Source: an uncultured Clostridia bacterium
GTDB taxonomy: Bacteria; Bacillota; Clostridia; Christensenellales; Borkfalkiaceae
Assembly (NCBI GenBank): GCA_944336975.1
Contig: CALVLH010000002.1
Coordinates: 1-64,000, forward strand
Direction: 5' to 3'
DNA length: 64,000 bases
Part shown: positions 16,266 through 25,755 of the stretch, in pieces
How the letters are laid out: each line of letters opens with the position of its first letter
Position numbering within the stretch: position 1 is the stretch's first letter
Program-made: the position numbers and the translations under genes
The notes under the pieces: model-generated
What the model saw: the letters and a program-made list of their open reading frames with translations, nothing else
Database searches by the model: none
Told to the model about the DNA's origin: nothing

Positions 16266-17606
16266 TCATCCCTTCTCCGAGCACCCGTCCGCCTTCGCAC
16301 TTTCCGCGCGGAGGAATTTTTTGCGGCGGACGAGATAGACCGCGACCGCCGCGCCCGTTACCGATGCGTCCCAAACGCAGACGCAGAGGAGCGCGACCGC
16401 GTCCGCGCCGAAATAAGACGATCTCACGCTCAGCTCATATCGCGACGGCGTCTGTCCCGAATCTTCCACGCGCAAAGCCCTCCCCTGCAACACCTCGTTC
16501 GCGACGAGAAAGGAAACGCTCGTGGCGCCCCCGCTCTCATATTTCACGGTCTGACGGAAGCGCGTTAACGTGACGCAAACGCCTTCTTCGGTCAGCTCCG
16601 CGTGATAACCCCCGAACGCGCCGATCTCGTCCGTCGCATACAGCCGCGTTTCGCCCTCTTCGTCCGATGAGAGGACGAGATATTCTCCGTATCGCTCGCT
16701 CAGGCTGTCCTCTTCCGCAAACCGCTTCATCTGGGAAAGCGTGGAAAAGAAATAGCTCGTCCTGTCGGAGGAGAAATACCCGTTCGCATACCAATAGGAA
16801 ACGAGCCCCGTCGCGGGGACGGTCAGCGCCAGCCAAACCGCAAAAATGACGGCGAGATGCCTCGCGCGGAAGCGGTTGAACCGCCGCGTACGGACGTCGA
16901 AACAGTCCGCGCCCACCATGCAGGCAAAAACGACGGGCACGCTCAGAAACAGCAACGCCGCGGCGGCCGCAAGCCCGTACAACAGCGCTTCCGAGAGCAT
17001 GAGCCCCGAATGTGCGGGGGCGAAGACGTGCGGGAAGATGAACCCGAATGCGGCGAGCTGCGTTTCCGCCGCCGCCAGGCGCGCAAAAAAGATCTTTCTG
17101 CGGAACCCGACCAGCGCTTCCGCCTCAAATTCCTCCTGCCGCACCTTCAGCAGGGCGTAACGGCACACGAGATTGACCGTCAGCGCGGAAGCGAGGAGAA
17201 GGATCAGCCCGAGAAAGAATCCGAGCCTGCTCTCGAACGCCGCCGTGGCGAGGATGAGCGTCAGAAGCGCCGCGGCGGCCGCCAGTGCGACCGAGCCCCA
17301 CAGCCCCGCGCTCGCGCGATATTCCGCGCCCCGCAACAGATGCGCGAGATGTTTTTTCCGCTTCTGCGCCGTCCGCGCAGGCGATTCGCCCGTCGGAATG
17401 CGCTCCCCGCGGATGAGTTCGTCGCACGTCACGCCGTACAGTTCCGCAAGCACGGGCAGAAGGGAGATGTCGGGACAGGACACGCCCGTCTCCCAGCCCG
17501 AGACCGTCTTGTTGGATACCCCCACCAGTTCCGCGAGTTCCTGCTGCGTGTACCCTTTCGATTTACGCAAAGCCGCCAGAAATTCGCCCATCGATGTTTT
17601 GCTCAA
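16266..17606 (-). CDS. XRE-family regulator with membrane C-terminal region
   Basis: 446 residues: an N-terminal Cro/C1 HTH (TQQELAELVGVSNKTVSGWETG, about residues 20-42, then PDISLLPVLAELYGV), followed by several hydrophobic segments from about residue 98 onward, an extracellular-looking loop (about 275-400) and a final membrane segment before a basic tail. This is a membrane-tethered transcription factor layout seen in Firmicutes. I chose the TTG at 17606 because GGAGGA lies 8 nt upstream; the in-frame ATG at 17591 has no SD. The target genes are unknown, and no neighbour is clearly co-regulated. Confidence 0.8.
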   Translation of the reverse strand: MSKTSMGEFLAALRKSKGYTQQELAELVGVSNKTVSGWETGVSCPDISLLPVLAELYGVTCDELIRGERIPTGESPARTAQKRKKHLAHLLRGAEYRASAGLWGSVALAAAAALLTLILATAAFESRLGFFLGLILLLASALTVNLVCRYALLKVRQEEFEAEALVGFRRKIFFARLAAAETQLAAFGFIFPHVFAPAHSGLMLSEALLYGLAAAAALLFLSVPVVFACMVGADCFDVRTRRFNRFRARHLAVIFAVWLALTVPATGLVSYWYANGYFSSDRTSYFFSTLSQMKRFAEEDSLSERYGEYLVLSSDEEGETRLYATDEIGAFGGYHAELTEEGVCVTLTRFRQTVKYESGGATSVSFLVANEVLQGRALRVEDSGQTPSRYELSVRSSYFGADAVALLCVCVWDASVTGAAVAVYLVRRKKFLRAESAKADGCSEKG

Positions 17607-17722
17607 TGCGATCGTCCTCCTCTTTTTCTCGCCTTTATTCTAAACCGCACGGAGCAAAAATGCCACCCGTCATCTGCGGAATTTGTCTGCGATTTTCGGA
17701 ATTTTACCCTTGATCGGAAAAA

Positions 17723-17741
17723 GGGCGCGAGATTGGCGCCC
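17723..17741 (-). terminator. Terminator of the cysteine desulfidase-family gene
   Basis: Stem GGGCGC/GCGCCC with a 7-nt loop and T tracts on both strands sits directly after the stop at 17747. It can act in both directions. Confidence 0.75.
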
Positions 17742-17746
17742 TTTTT

Positions 17747-19033
17747 TCAGATCTTTCTTATCATCAGACGGATGATCTCCTCATCCGTCTCCTTCATGCC
17801 TTCGCGGGCAAGTTCGCCCACGTTCTCGATGGTGTTCTCCACGCCCTTGACGACGATCCCGTCCCCGTCGTAAAACTGACTGCCGTTGCGGTACATCTCC
17901 ATGCCGATGAGCCCCGCTTCCACGGCAGAGGCGATCTTCGCCGCGCAGCTCGCCTTCGCGCCGTCGCAGATGACGCCAGAATTGATGGCGAGCGCGTTGA
18001 CGACGGTGTGCGCGACGGCTTCGTATCTGCCTCCGTACAGATAGCAGATGCCCGCGCCCGCGCCGCACCCCGCGCTGACCGCGCCGCAATAGGCGGACAG
18101 CGTGCCGATGCCCGATTTCAGGTGGACGGTGACGAGATCGGATACGACGAGCGCGCGGATGAGCTGTTCGCGCATCGCGCCCAGCTCTTTCGAATACACG
18201 ATGACGGGAAGGGACGCGGTCATGCCCTGATTTCCGCTCCCCGAGACGATGACGACGGGCAGACTGCACCCGTTCATGCGCGCGTCCGAACCCGCCGCGG
18301 CGGTCGCCTTCGCGCGGTTGTGTACGCCGTCCCCGTAGGCACGGAGCAGGATCTTGCCGATGTTCGCGCCGTAGTCCCCTTTAAGCCCCTCTTCCGCGAT
18401 CGCGCTGTTATATGCGATCTGCCGCGAGATGACCTCTTCCACCTCTTCAAGGGGTACCGTGTCCGCATATCGGATGATGTTCTCCACCGTGAGCAGACCG
18501 CGGTCGGTGAGGTTTTCCGCGCCCGCGGGCTTCCCCGCCTCTCCTTCGGAACGGGATAAAAGGCTCTTCCCGTCCTTCTCTATCCGCACGACGTTGGTAT
18601 GGTTGCCCGTGATCTGCACGAACGCCTGATGCCCTCCGCCCGAAACGGCGACTGCGATGTCGAACACGCACCCCGAGTGCGACTGCCCGACGGAAAACGC
18701 GGCCTCTTTGAGATAGGCGGCGATCCTTTCCCGCTCTTCGTCCGTGACCGAAGAGATGACTTCGAGCACCTTATCCGCCTTCCCCGCGACGATGCCCGCC
18801 GCGGCGGCGGCGCAGATCCCCTTCAACCCGCCCGTGTTGGGCACGATGACGCTCTTGACGTTTTTGAGGATGTTGCCGCTGACGGCGATCTCGATCCGTT
18901 CGGGAATCGCGCCCAGCGTCTCCCGCGCGAGCGCCGCCGCATAGGCGACCGCGATGGGTTCGGTGCACCCCATGGCGGGGAGCAGTTCCTCTTTCAGGAT
19001 ATTCGTATAGCTTCGGTATAAACTCTCTTCCAT
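17747..19033 (-). CDS. L-cysteine desulfidase / UPF0597 (CyuA-like, serine dehydratase alpha-type) protein
   Basis: 428 residues, close to the 436 of E. coli CyuA (YhaM). Diagnostic blocks are PAMGCTEPIAVAYA near the N-terminus, VPNTGGLKGICAAAAAG, GGGHQAFVQITGNHTN and SGSGNQGMTASLPV, with cysteines suited to a [4Fe-4S] cluster. Members degrade L-cysteine to pyruvate, sulfide and ammonia in the cytoplasm. The ATG at 19033 gives the family-like N-terminus, but its SD is weak (AGAAG); an upstream in-frame start at 19075 adds a non-conserved leader. It is single, with its own consensus promoter and terminator. Confidence 0.85.
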   Translation of the reverse strand: MEESLYRSYTNILKEELLPAMGCTEPIAVAYAAALARETLGAIPERIEIAVSGNILKNVKSVIVPNTGGLKGICAAAAAGIVAGKADKVLEVISSVTDEERERIAAYLKEAAFSVGQSHSGCVFDIAVAVSGGGHQAFVQITGNHTNVVRIEKDGKSLLSRSEGEAGKPAGAENLTDRGLLTVENIIRYADTVPLEEVEEVISRQIAYNSAIAEEGLKGDYGANIGKILLRAYGDGVHNRAKATAAAGSDARMNGCSLPVVIVSGSGNQGMTASLPVIVYSKELGAMREQLIRALVVSDLVTVHLKSGIGTLSAYCGAVSAGCGAGAGICYLYGGRYEAVAHTVVNALAINSGVICDGAKASCAAKIASAVEAGLIGMEMYRNGSQFYDGDGIVVKGVENTIENVGELAREGMKETDEEIIRLMIRKI

Positions 19034-19080
19034 TTTTTCTTCTTTTGCCGCGACGTGCCGCCGCCCGTAAAACAAAGAGT

Positions 19081-19109
19081 ATTTTACTCGTTCCCGCCGA
19101 TTTTGTCAA
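19081..19109 (-). promoter_or_regulatory. Sigma-A promoter of the cysteine desulfidase-family gene
   Basis: TTGACA (19104-19109), a 17-nt spacer and TAAAAT (19081-19086) on the minus strand lie about 50 nt before the start codon. Confidence 0.8.
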
Positions 19110-19204
19110 CAAATACGGACTTTTGACCGCCCGCGAGAAAAAATCCCGCCCCGGATCGCTTTCCTGTTCCGACGGTGAGACGCGTTTTTGTCAGGATGAA
19201 AAAA

Positions 19205-19233
19205 GCCGCGCGCCCATTGAATGGGCGCGCGGC
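19205..19233 (-). terminator. Terminator of tex
   Basis: A 14-bp perfect inverted repeat (GCCGCGCGCCCATT and its complement) is followed by six T on the minus strand (19199-19204). It lies about 65 nt after the tex stop. Confidence 0.9.
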
Positions 19234-19299
19234 GCATATCGGTCTGTCATCCGAACAAACCGTTCATTTCCGAAAAGGGGATGCGCCCGCTTCGGCGCC

Positions 19300-21495
19300 T
19301 TATTCCGCTTTCTTGCCGCGGGAAGGATCGGCGAGTTTTTCCTTGCGCATGGTCAGCGAGATGCGCTTCTTTTTTTCATCCACTTCCTTCACCCATACGG
19401 TGACGACGTCCCCCACCGAAAGCACTTCGGACGGGTGACGGATAAAGCGGTCGCTGATCTGCGAGATATGCACGAGCCCGTCCTGATGCACGCCGATGTC
19501 CACGAATGCGCCGAAATCGATGACGTTGCGCACCGTGCCTTTGAGCTCCATGCCCGGCTTTAAGTCCTTGATCTCCAGAACGTCCGTGCGCAGGAGCGGG
19601 GGCGGGAGTTCGTCGCGCGGGTCTCTGCCCGGGCGGACGAGCTCGGAAGCGACGTCTTCGAGCGTGGGCACGCCCACGCCGCATTCCTCCGCCGCGCGCT
19701 TATGCCCGTACGCCGCCAGGCGTTCCATGAGATGCCCGAGATTGCCGTCGCGCACGTCCTTCATCGTATAATTGCAAAGGGAGAGCAGTTTTTCCGCCGC
19801 CGCGTACGATTCGGGATGCACCGCGGTATTGTCCAGCACCTGTTCGCTCTCGGGCACGCGCAGGAATCCCGCGCACTGCTCGAACGCCTTCGCGCCCAGC
19901 TTGGGCACTTTGAGGAGCTGTTTTCTCGACGTGAACCCGCCGTTCTCCTCGCGGTAGCGCACGATGTTCGCCGCCGTCGCCGAATTGAGCCCCGATACGC
20001 GCGTAAGAAGGGGCGCGGAAGCTGTGTTCACGTCCACGCCGACCGCGTTCACGCAGTCCTCCACCACGCCGTCCAGCGCCTCGCCCAGCCGCGCCTGCGG
20101 CATATCGTGCTGATACTGCCCCACGCCGATGGACTTGGGATCGATCTTGACGAGCTCCGCCAGGGGATCCTGCAATCTGCGCGCGATGGAGACCGCCGAA
20201 CGCAGGTTGAGGTCGAAATCGGGAAATTCCTGCGCCGCCAGCTTGGACGCCGAATAGACGGACGCGCCCGCCTCGTTGACGATCATATAGGATACGCCGC
20301 CGCCCACTTCCGCGATGAGCTCGACGGTCATCTGCTCCGTCTCGCGGCTCGCCGTACCGTTTCCGATGGCGATATGTTTTACCTTATGCTTTCTGATGAG
20401 CGCGGAGAGCTTTGCAATCGCCTCGCGCTTCTGCCGCTCGCCGTACGTCGGATAGACCACCGCCGTATCCAGCACCTTTCCCGTCTCGTCCACGACCGCG
20501 ACTTTACAGCCCATGCGATAGCCGGGATCCAGCCCCATCGTGACGAAGCCCTTGACGGGCGGCTGCATCAGGAGCGGGCGCAGATTGAGCGCGAACTGTC
20601 CGATCGCGCCTTCGGAGGCGACTTCGGTGAGGTGGTTTCTGATCTCCCGCTCCACGGACGGCGCGATGAGGCGGTCGTATGCGTCCTCTGCCGCCGCCGT
20701 GACGAACGCGGTGGACGCACAGGGCGGTTTTTTGAGTACGGAACGGAAGATAAGCGCAAGCGCCTCGTCGCGGTCCATGACGACGTTCACTTTGAGCACC
20801 TCTTCCCTTTCGCCGCGGTTCATCGCCAGCACCTGATGCCCCTGCACGCGGCTGACGGGGGAACTGAACTGATAATAAATGCGATAGACGGTATCTTCGG
20901 GGTCCTTTTTCGCCGCCGCCGACACGATGTCCGCGCGGCGCAGATACAGCTCGCGGATGTGTTTTCTGATGTCCGCGTCGTCCGAGATCATCTCGGCAAT
21001 GATGTCGCTCGCGCCCTGCAACGCCTCTTCCGCGCTGTTCACGCCCTTTTCGGGATCGATGTACTTTTTCGCCTCCTCTTCGGGGACGGGACAGTCGCGC
21101 TCCTGCGCATAGAGGACGAGCGCGAGCGGATCCAGTCCCTTCTCCCGCGCGACGGTCGCGCGCGTGCGCCGCTTCTGCTTATACGGGCGGTAGAGATCTT
21201 CCACCTCCGCGAGCGTCGCCGCTTCGTCGATCGCCGCGGACAGCTCGTCCGTGAGCTTGCCCTGATTGGCGATAGAGTTCTTCACCTCCTGACGGCGCGC
21301 TTCAAGATTGCGCAGATATTGCAGACGGTCGGCAAGCTGGCGGATGGCCTGATCGTCCATCGCACCGTGCATCTCCTTGCGGTAGCGCGCGATGAACGGC
21401 ACCGTATTGCCCTCGTCCAGCAACGTGATGACGTTTTTGACGTATTCTTCTTTCTGTCCGAGTTCCCTCGCCAGAATCTGTTCGACGGTTTCCAT
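19300..21495 (-). CDS. tex: Tex family RNA-binding transcription accessory protein
   Basis: 731 residues with the full Tex layout: an N-terminal helical domain (VPFIARYRKEMHGAMDDQAIRQL), a YqgF/RNase H-like domain (TMGLDPGYRMGCKVAVVD), a helix-hairpin-helix region (NAVGVDVNTASAPLLTRVSGL, then VPKLGAKAFEQCAGFLRV) and a C-terminal S1 RNA-binding domain (GTVRNVIDFGAFVDIGVHQDGLVHIS). Tex is a conserved cytoplasmic nucleic-acid-binding protein influencing transcription and RNA metabolism. SD GGAG is 6 nt before the ATG, and it has its own promoter and terminator. Confidence 0.96.
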   Translation of the reverse strand: METVEQILARELGQKEEYVKNVITLLDEGNTVPFIARYRKEMHGAMDDQAIRQLADRLQYLRNLEARRQEVKNSIANQGKLTDELSAAIDEAATLAEVEDLYRPYKQKRRTRATVAREKGLDPLALVLYAQERDCPVPEEEAKKYIDPEKGVNSAEEALQGASDIIAEMISDDADIRKHIRELYLRRADIVSAAAKKDPEDTVYRIYYQFSSPVSRVQGHQVLAMNRGEREEVLKVNVVMDRDEALALIFRSVLKKPPCASTAFVTAAAEDAYDRLIAPSVEREIRNHLTEVASEGAIGQFALNLRPLLMQPPVKGFVTMGLDPGYRMGCKVAVVDETGKVLDTAVVYPTYGERQKREAIAKLSALIRKHKVKHIAIGNGTASRETEQMTVELIAEVGGGVSYMIVNEAGASVYSASKLAAQEFPDFDLNLRSAVSIARRLQDPLAELVKIDPKSIGVGQYQHDMPQARLGEALDGVVEDCVNAVGVDVNTASAPLLTRVSGLNSATAANIVRYREENGGFTSRKQLLKVPKLGAKAFEQCAGFLRVPESEQVLDNTAVHPESYAAAEKLLSLCNYTMKDVRDGNLGHLMERLAAYGHKRAAEECGVGVPTLEDVASELVRPGRDPRDELPPPLLRTDVLEIKDLKPGMELKGTVRNVIDFGAFVDIGVHQDGLVHISQISDRFIRHPSEVLSVGDVVTVWVKEVDEKKKRISLTMRKEKLADPSRGKKAE

Positions 21496-21532
21496 ACAAA
21501 GCTCCTTCTCTCCAAAACGGAGTTACCGATAT

Positions 21533-21561
21533 ATCATATCACAAAAATCGCGTAATTTCAA
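21533..21561 (-). promoter_or_regulatory. tex promoter
   Basis: TTGAAA (21556-21561), a 17-nt spacer and TATGAT (21533-21538) on the minus strand. Confidence 0.75.
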
Positions 21562-21597
21562 GGCAAACGGCAAAATTTCCTTAAACGAAAAAAATAA

Positions 21598-21621
21598 GGC
21601 GCGGAAACGGCGTTCCGCGCC
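21598..21621 (-). terminator. Terminator of the hemolysin III-family gene
   Basis: Stem GGCGCGGAA/TTCCGCGCC is followed on the minus strand by TTATTTTTTT. It lies 20 nt past the stop at 21641. Confidence 0.85.
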
Positions 21622-21640
21622 CTGAGAGCGACAAGGTAAT

Positions 21641-22324
21641 TCATAACATGAGCAGGATGCTGAAGAACTGCAACAGCGTGCCGAGCAGGTCGAACAGATG
21701 CCACACGGAATGGAAGTAGCGCACCTTTCTGCCCAGCGCGTAAAAGACGATGCCCACCGTATAGGACACGCCGCCCGCGAGAAGCAGAGCGAACGCCGCG
21801 GGCGAGAGCGCCGCGAGCAGAGGTCGGAAGGCGATCGCCGCCATCCAGCCCATCACGACGTAAAACGCCATCGAGACGCCCTTGACGACGGGATTTTTCA
21901 TCGCGATCGCGTTGAGCGCGATCCCCACCGCCGCGAGCGCCCACTGCGCCACGAGCATTCCTGTTCCGAGCGCGGTGCCGCCCAGCGCGATCACGCAAAA
22001 GGGCGTATACGTCCCCGCGATGAGCAGGAATATCGTGCAATGATCGAAGATGCGGAACACCTTTTTCGCCCGCCCTTCGGGCAGGAAATGATAGAGCGCG
22101 CTCATCGTGTAAAGCGTGATCACGCAAAGTCCGAATACGCTGACCGCCGCCAGCGCCGCCGCGTCGGGATAGGCGTACATCGCGCAGACGATCCAGGCGA
22201 TCAGCCCCAGCGCCCCGCCCGCGATGTGCGAGACTGCGTTGAAAATCTCTTCCCCCTTCGTATAGAGCGCGCCGAGCAGTCTTCCGCCCGCGACGCCCGT
22301 ATTTTCTTCCGCCATGACTGACAT
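21641..22324 (-). CDS. Hemolysin III / PAQR-family membrane protein (TrhA-like)
   Basis: 227 residues with about seven membrane segments and the PAQR motifs: NAVSHIAGGALGL (first His), MSALYHFLPEGRAKKVFRIFDHCTIFLLIAGTYTPF (central H and DH) and FHSVWHLFDLLGT (C-terminal HxxxH). These His/Asp residues form the predicted zinc site. Family members are linked to membrane homeostasis; true hemolytic activity is doubtful. I chose the ATG at 22324 because AAAGGAGG lies 5 nt before it; 8 residues further upstream there is no SD. A hairpin (22339-22365) lies just 5' of this SD. Confidence 0.92.
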   Translation of the reverse strand: MSVMAEENTGVAGGRLLGALYTKGEEIFNAVSHIAGGALGLIAWIVCAMYAYPDAAALAAVSVFGLCVITLYTMSALYHFLPEGRAKKVFRIFDHCTIFLLIAGTYTPFCVIALGGTALGTGMLVAQWALAAVGIALNAIAMKNPVVKGVSMAFYVVMGWMAAIAFRPLLAALSPAAFALLLAGGVSYTVGIVFYALGRKVRYFHSVWHLFDLLGTLLQFFSILLML

Positions 22325-22880
22325 ACGATCCTCCTTTTCCCCGCGCACGCCTTTTTTGCGCGGGGCGTTTTTTGCGGGCGCTTCCCGTTTTCCGGAAAAT
22401 CTCCCTTTGCGGGATACTCCCCATGCCCTGCTCAGGCGTTTGCCTGCGGCTTTTCATCGCTCTTCCGCCTAGGTACGCTCTCAGTATATTCCCCGTCCGC
22501 AAAAAAGTAAACCTACTTTTCCGCCCGCGCGCCCTACTCCTTTTTTTCTTTCTCTACTTTGAAAAATGCGCGCTCTACTCTGCGTAGAGTTCGTATTTTT
22601 CCGCTCTCGCGCCGTTTCGACGGCGCGAGACCGCGAATACCAAAAAAACATTGTGCGCATAAATGAAAGCCGAATGCATAAAAAGGCGTATTTTTGCAAA
22701 TTATTTTCATTTTATTCTGCCGATAATGCATAAAGTTGAAAAAATCCCAAAAAAATCCCGCTCTTTTGCAAAACAGGCGGAGGAAATCATTGCTTTTTTG
22801 CTTCGTTTATTATAAAATAGATGATAACAATGTTTCGTCGGGGAAAATTGCCGACGGAACAATCGATCGGAGGAAAAAAG
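22325..22880. other. 556-nt divergent intergenic region with hairpins
   Basis: The gap separates divergently transcribed trhA-like and ABC-importer genes. It holds a G+C hairpin CCCCGCGCA/TGCGCGGGG (22339-22365; six T on the plus side), a very stable 10-bp hairpin with a TTCG tetraloop (22606-22629; CTCGCGCCGT/ACGGCGCGAG), a small CTCTAC/GTAGAG hairpin (22572-22588) and the promoter of the ABC importer. No convincing protein-coding frame was seen. Confidence 0.5.
22790..22818 (+). promoter_or_regulatory. Promoter of the ABC importer operon
   Basis: TTGCTT (22790-22795), a 17-nt spacer and TAAAAT (22813-22818) on the plus strand lie about 60 nt upstream of the start at 22881. Confidence 0.55.
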
Positions 22881-23882
22881 ATGAAAAAATTTCTGAGCAT
22901 TTGTCTGGGAAGCGTCGTCCTTGCGGGCGCGGCGTTTTCGTTTGCCGCTTGCGGCGGCGGCGCGGACTACAACATCGGCATCGTGCAGTATGCGGTGCAC
23001 GATGCGCTGACCGACGCGAGCACGGGATTTCAGGATAAACTCAACGAGCTCATGGAAGCGGAGGGAAAGACGGTCTCCTACAACGTGCAGAACGCGCAGG
23101 GACAGGCGACCAACAGCAAGCCCATCGTCGACACGTTCATCGCGAAGAACGTCGATCTCATCTATGCGATCGCGACCCCTTCCGCGCAGACGGCGGCGGG
23201 CACCACTTCCACCATCCCCGTCCTCTTCAACGCGGTCACCGATCCCGGTCCCGCGTCCGCGAAGCTGGTCGGCGAGGACGGAACGTCGGGCAAGAACGTC
23301 TCGGGCGTTTCCGACATGAACCCCATGGAAAAACAGTATGAGCTCATGAAGGAGCTGCTCGGCGACACGCAGATGAAGCTGGGAATCCTCTATACTTCGA
23401 GCGAACCCAACTCCAAAACGCAGGCGGACGAGATGACCGCCATCGCGCTGGCGGACGGCATGAGCGAGAGCGACGTCGTCATCGCGACCGTCACGACGGC
23501 GAGCGACATCGAAAACGCGCTCAACAACACGCTGAAAAATCAGGGCGTGAACATGGTGTACATCCCCACCGACAATATGCTCGCTTCCGCGGCTTCGACG
23601 GTGCATTCCATGAACGTCAAATCCAATCCCGTGCCCATCGTCTGCGGCGAAGCCAACATGAACGATCTGTGCGGCGTGGCGACCCTGGCGATCGATTACT
23701 ACGTCCTCGGCGAACTCGCGGCGCAGATGGCGTTCGACGTGCTCGTGAAGGGAACGGACATCGGCACGATCAAATATCAGACCTGCCCCGACGACAAGCT
23801 CGTCTATTCCGTCAACGATAAAGTCGCGGATGAAGTCAGCTTTACCGTCCCTCAGAGCGTATATGATAAAGTAGAAAAATAA
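22881..23882 (+). CDS. ABC transporter substrate-binding lipoprotein (TrpX-like, PF04392 type)
   Basis: 333 residues: a lipoprotein signal with predicted Cys24 (SFAACGGG), then YNIGIVQYAVHDALTDASTGFQ and a type-I periplasmic-binding fold (AIATPSAQTAAGTTSTIPVLFNAVTDP; GILYTSSEPNSKTQ; VPIVCGEAN). This is the pattern of the ABC_sub_bind family, which includes TrpX tryptophan/tyrosine importers. GGAGG is 7 nt before the ATG at 22881; an upstream in-frame ATG would break the signal peptide. It is first in a three-gene operon with permease and ATPase. The amino-acid ligand is inferred from family only. Confidence 0.9.
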   Translation: MKKFLSICLGSVVLAGAAFSFAACGGGADYNIGIVQYAVHDALTDASTGFQDKLNELMEAEGKTVSYNVQNAQGQATNSKPIVDTFIAKNVDLIYAIATPSAQTAAGTTSTIPVLFNAVTDPGPASAKLVGEDGTSGKNVSGVSDMNPMEKQYELMKELLGDTQMKLGILYTSSEPNSKTQADEMTAIALADGMSESDVVIATVTTASDIENALNNTLKNQGVNMVYIPTDNMLASAASTVHSMNVKSNPVPIVCGEANMNDLCGVATLAIDYYVLGELAAQMAFDVLVKGTDIGTIKYQTCPDDKLVYSVNDKVADEVSFTVPQSVYDKVEK

Positions 23883-23902
23883 TCTTTTCGGGACTCGTTT
23901 GT

Positions 23903-24919
23903 ATGGGAATTACCATTTTAGGCGGCATCAACCAGGGGCTCATCTGGGCACTGCTCGCGATCGGCGTATTCGTCACCTTCCGCATCCTCGATTTCGCGGA
24001 CCTCACGGTGGAGGGAAGTTTCGCCCTCGGCGGACTCATTGCCGCGCTGTTCATCAACAATCTCTCGCTCAACCCCTTCCTCGCGACCTTCGTCGCGATG
24101 CTCGCGGGCGGCGTCGCGGGGCTTGTGACGGGACTTCTGAACGTCAAACTCAAGATCCCGCCCATCCTCTCGGGCATCCTCACGATGACCGCGCTCGTCT
24201 CCATCAACCTGCTGGTCACGGGCGGGACCCCGTCCATCCCCGTGCTGTACGCGCCCACCGTGTACAACTGGATCTTCCCCGAAGGGATGAAGATCTTCAA
24301 CATTTCGGCGAATTACTTCTCCGAACTGATCATGGGGATCATATTCGTCGCCGCCGTCGTCGCAATCCTCTACTGGTTCTTCGGCACGGAAGTGGGAATG
24401 TCCATCCGCGCGACGGGCGCGAACGAGAAGATGAGCCGCGCGCAGGGCATCAACACCGATCTCAACAAGATCTACGCCCTCGTCATCAGCAATGCGCTCG
24501 TCGGGCTTTCGGGCGCGCTGTTTGCGCAACAGCAGGCGGGCGCGACCAACACGATGGGACAGGGCGCGATCGTCATCGGACTCGCCGCCGTCGTCATCGG
24601 CGAAACGCTCATCCCCGCGAAGGAGCATTTCTGGCTCAAACTCGCCAGCGTGGCGATCGGCAGCATCATCTACCGCATCATCACGTCCATCATCTTCTAT
24701 CTGGGGCTTTCCACCAACTACATCCAGCTCATCTCCGCGCTCGTCGTGGCGATCGCCCTTTCCGTCCCCACGGTAAAGACGGCGATCTCGCGCTACATCA
24801 AGCGCAGGAAGAACGACGCAACTCCTCCCGACGGCGGGTCAACGCAAGGATTGCCGACGGCGCAGGCGGAGGAAGCGTTCCCCGCTTCGGCAGGCACGGA
24901 GGAGGAACAAAATGCTTAA
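23903..24919 (+). CDS. ABC transporter permease (TrpY-like, LIV/ribose type)
   Basis: 338 residues, about eight to nine membrane segments. It begins with GGINQGLIWALLAIGVFVTFRILDFADLTVEGSF, the BPD_transp_2 signature, with RATGANEKMSRAQGINTD as the cytoplasmic coupling loop. It carries a hydrophilic C-terminal tail. The gene overlaps the ATPase gene by 8 nt. The SD is weak. It forms the channel for the importer with the preceding lipoprotein and following ATPase. Confidence 0.92.
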   Translation: MGITILGGINQGLIWALLAIGVFVTFRILDFADLTVEGSFALGGLIAALFINNLSLNPFLATFVAMLAGGVAGLVTGLLNVKLKIPPILSGILTMTALVSINLLVTGGTPSIPVLYAPTVYNWIFPEGMKIFNISANYFSELIMGIIFVAAVVAILYWFFGTEVGMSIRATGANEKMSRAQGINTDLNKIYALVISNALVGLSGALFAQQQAGATNTMGQGAIVIGLAAVVIGETLIPAKEHFWLKLASVAIGSIIYRIITSIIFYLGLSTNYIQLISALVVAIALSVPTVKTAISRYIKRRKNDATPPDGGSTQGLPTAQAEEAFPASAGTEEEQNA

Positions 24920-25706
24920 ACTGGAAAACGTCACCAAGATCTTCAATCCCGGGACGCCCAACGAAAAGCTCGCCCTCGACAAGCTGAATTTTGAAGTGGA
25001 AAAGGGCGAATTCGTCACCATCATCGGCGGCAACGGCGCGGGAAAATCCACGCTCATGAACATCGTGAGCGGCGTGTACGACATCGACGGCGGCAAGATC
25101 TTCATCGACGGACAGAACGTCTCCGCGATCAAGGAGCACCGCCGCGCGAAATACCTCGGCAGAGTGTTCCAGGATCCCATGATGGGCACCGCGGGCGACA
25201 TGAACATCGAGGAGAACCTCTCCCTCGCCATGCGGCGCGGCAAGAGCCGCACCCTGCGCTGGGGAATGCCCAAAAAAGAACGCGCCTTCCTCGTGGAAAA
25301 GCTCGCCTCCCTCGAACTCGGGCTGGAAACGCGCATCACGAGCAAAGTGCGCCTTTTAAGCGGCGGACAGCGGCAGGCGATCACCCTTCTGATGGCGACC
25401 CTGCAACAGCCCAAGCTCCTCCTTCTGGACGAGCACACGGCGGCGCTCGATCCCAAGACGGCGCAGAAGGTGCTGCACATCACCGAGGAGATCACGTCCG
25501 AGTCCTCCCTCACCACGCTGATGATCACCCACAACATGAGCGACGCGATCCGCTACGGAAACCGCCTCGTCATGATGCACGCGGGCAGGATCATCTTCGA
25601 CATCAAGGGCGAGGAAAAGCAGAAACTCACCGTCAAAGATCTGTTGCAGAAATTTGAGCAGGCAGTCGGAAACGAATTTGCCAACGACCGCATGCTCCTC
25701 AACTGA
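24912..25706 (+). CDS. ABC transporter ATPase (TrpZ-like)
   Basis: 264 residues with a complete nucleotide-binding domain: Walker A GGNGAGKST (about 37-45), Q-loop VFQDPMMGT, signature LLSGGQRQA, Walker B LLLLDEHTAALDP and H-loop MITHNM. GGAGGAGG lies upstream of the ATG, within the permease gene end. It powers the adjacent binding-protein/permease pair. The C-terminus ends with a short helical tail typical of this importer class. Confidence 0.94.
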   Translation: MLKLENVTKIFNPGTPNEKLALDKLNFEVEKGEFVTIIGGNGAGKSTLMNIVSGVYDIDGGKIFIDGQNVSAIKEHRRAKYLGRVFQDPMMGTAGDMNIEENLSLAMRRGKSRTLRWGMPKKERAFLVEKLASLELGLETRITSKVRLLSGGQRQAITLLMATLQQPKLLLLDEHTAALDPKTAQKVLHITEEITSESSLTTLMITHNMSDAIRYGNRLVMMHAGRIIFDIKGEEKQKLTVKDLLQKFEQAVGNEFANDRMLLN

Positions 25707-25720
25707 ACGCGATCGTATGC

Positions 25721-25748
25721 GCCGCGCCGCCCGAACGGGCGGCGCGGC
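25721..25748 (+). terminator. Terminator of the ABC importer operon
   Basis: Stem GCCGCGCCGCCC/GGGCGGCGCGGC with a 4-nt loop and five T lies 15 nt after the ATPase stop. Confidence 0.92.
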
Positions 25749-25755
25749 TTTTTCG

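Noticed and set aside
19075..19075. Longer start of the cysteine desulfidase-family gene
   Set aside because: The extra 14 residues are not family-like, and that start lies too close to the consensus promoter (-10 at 19081-19086) for a normal leader.
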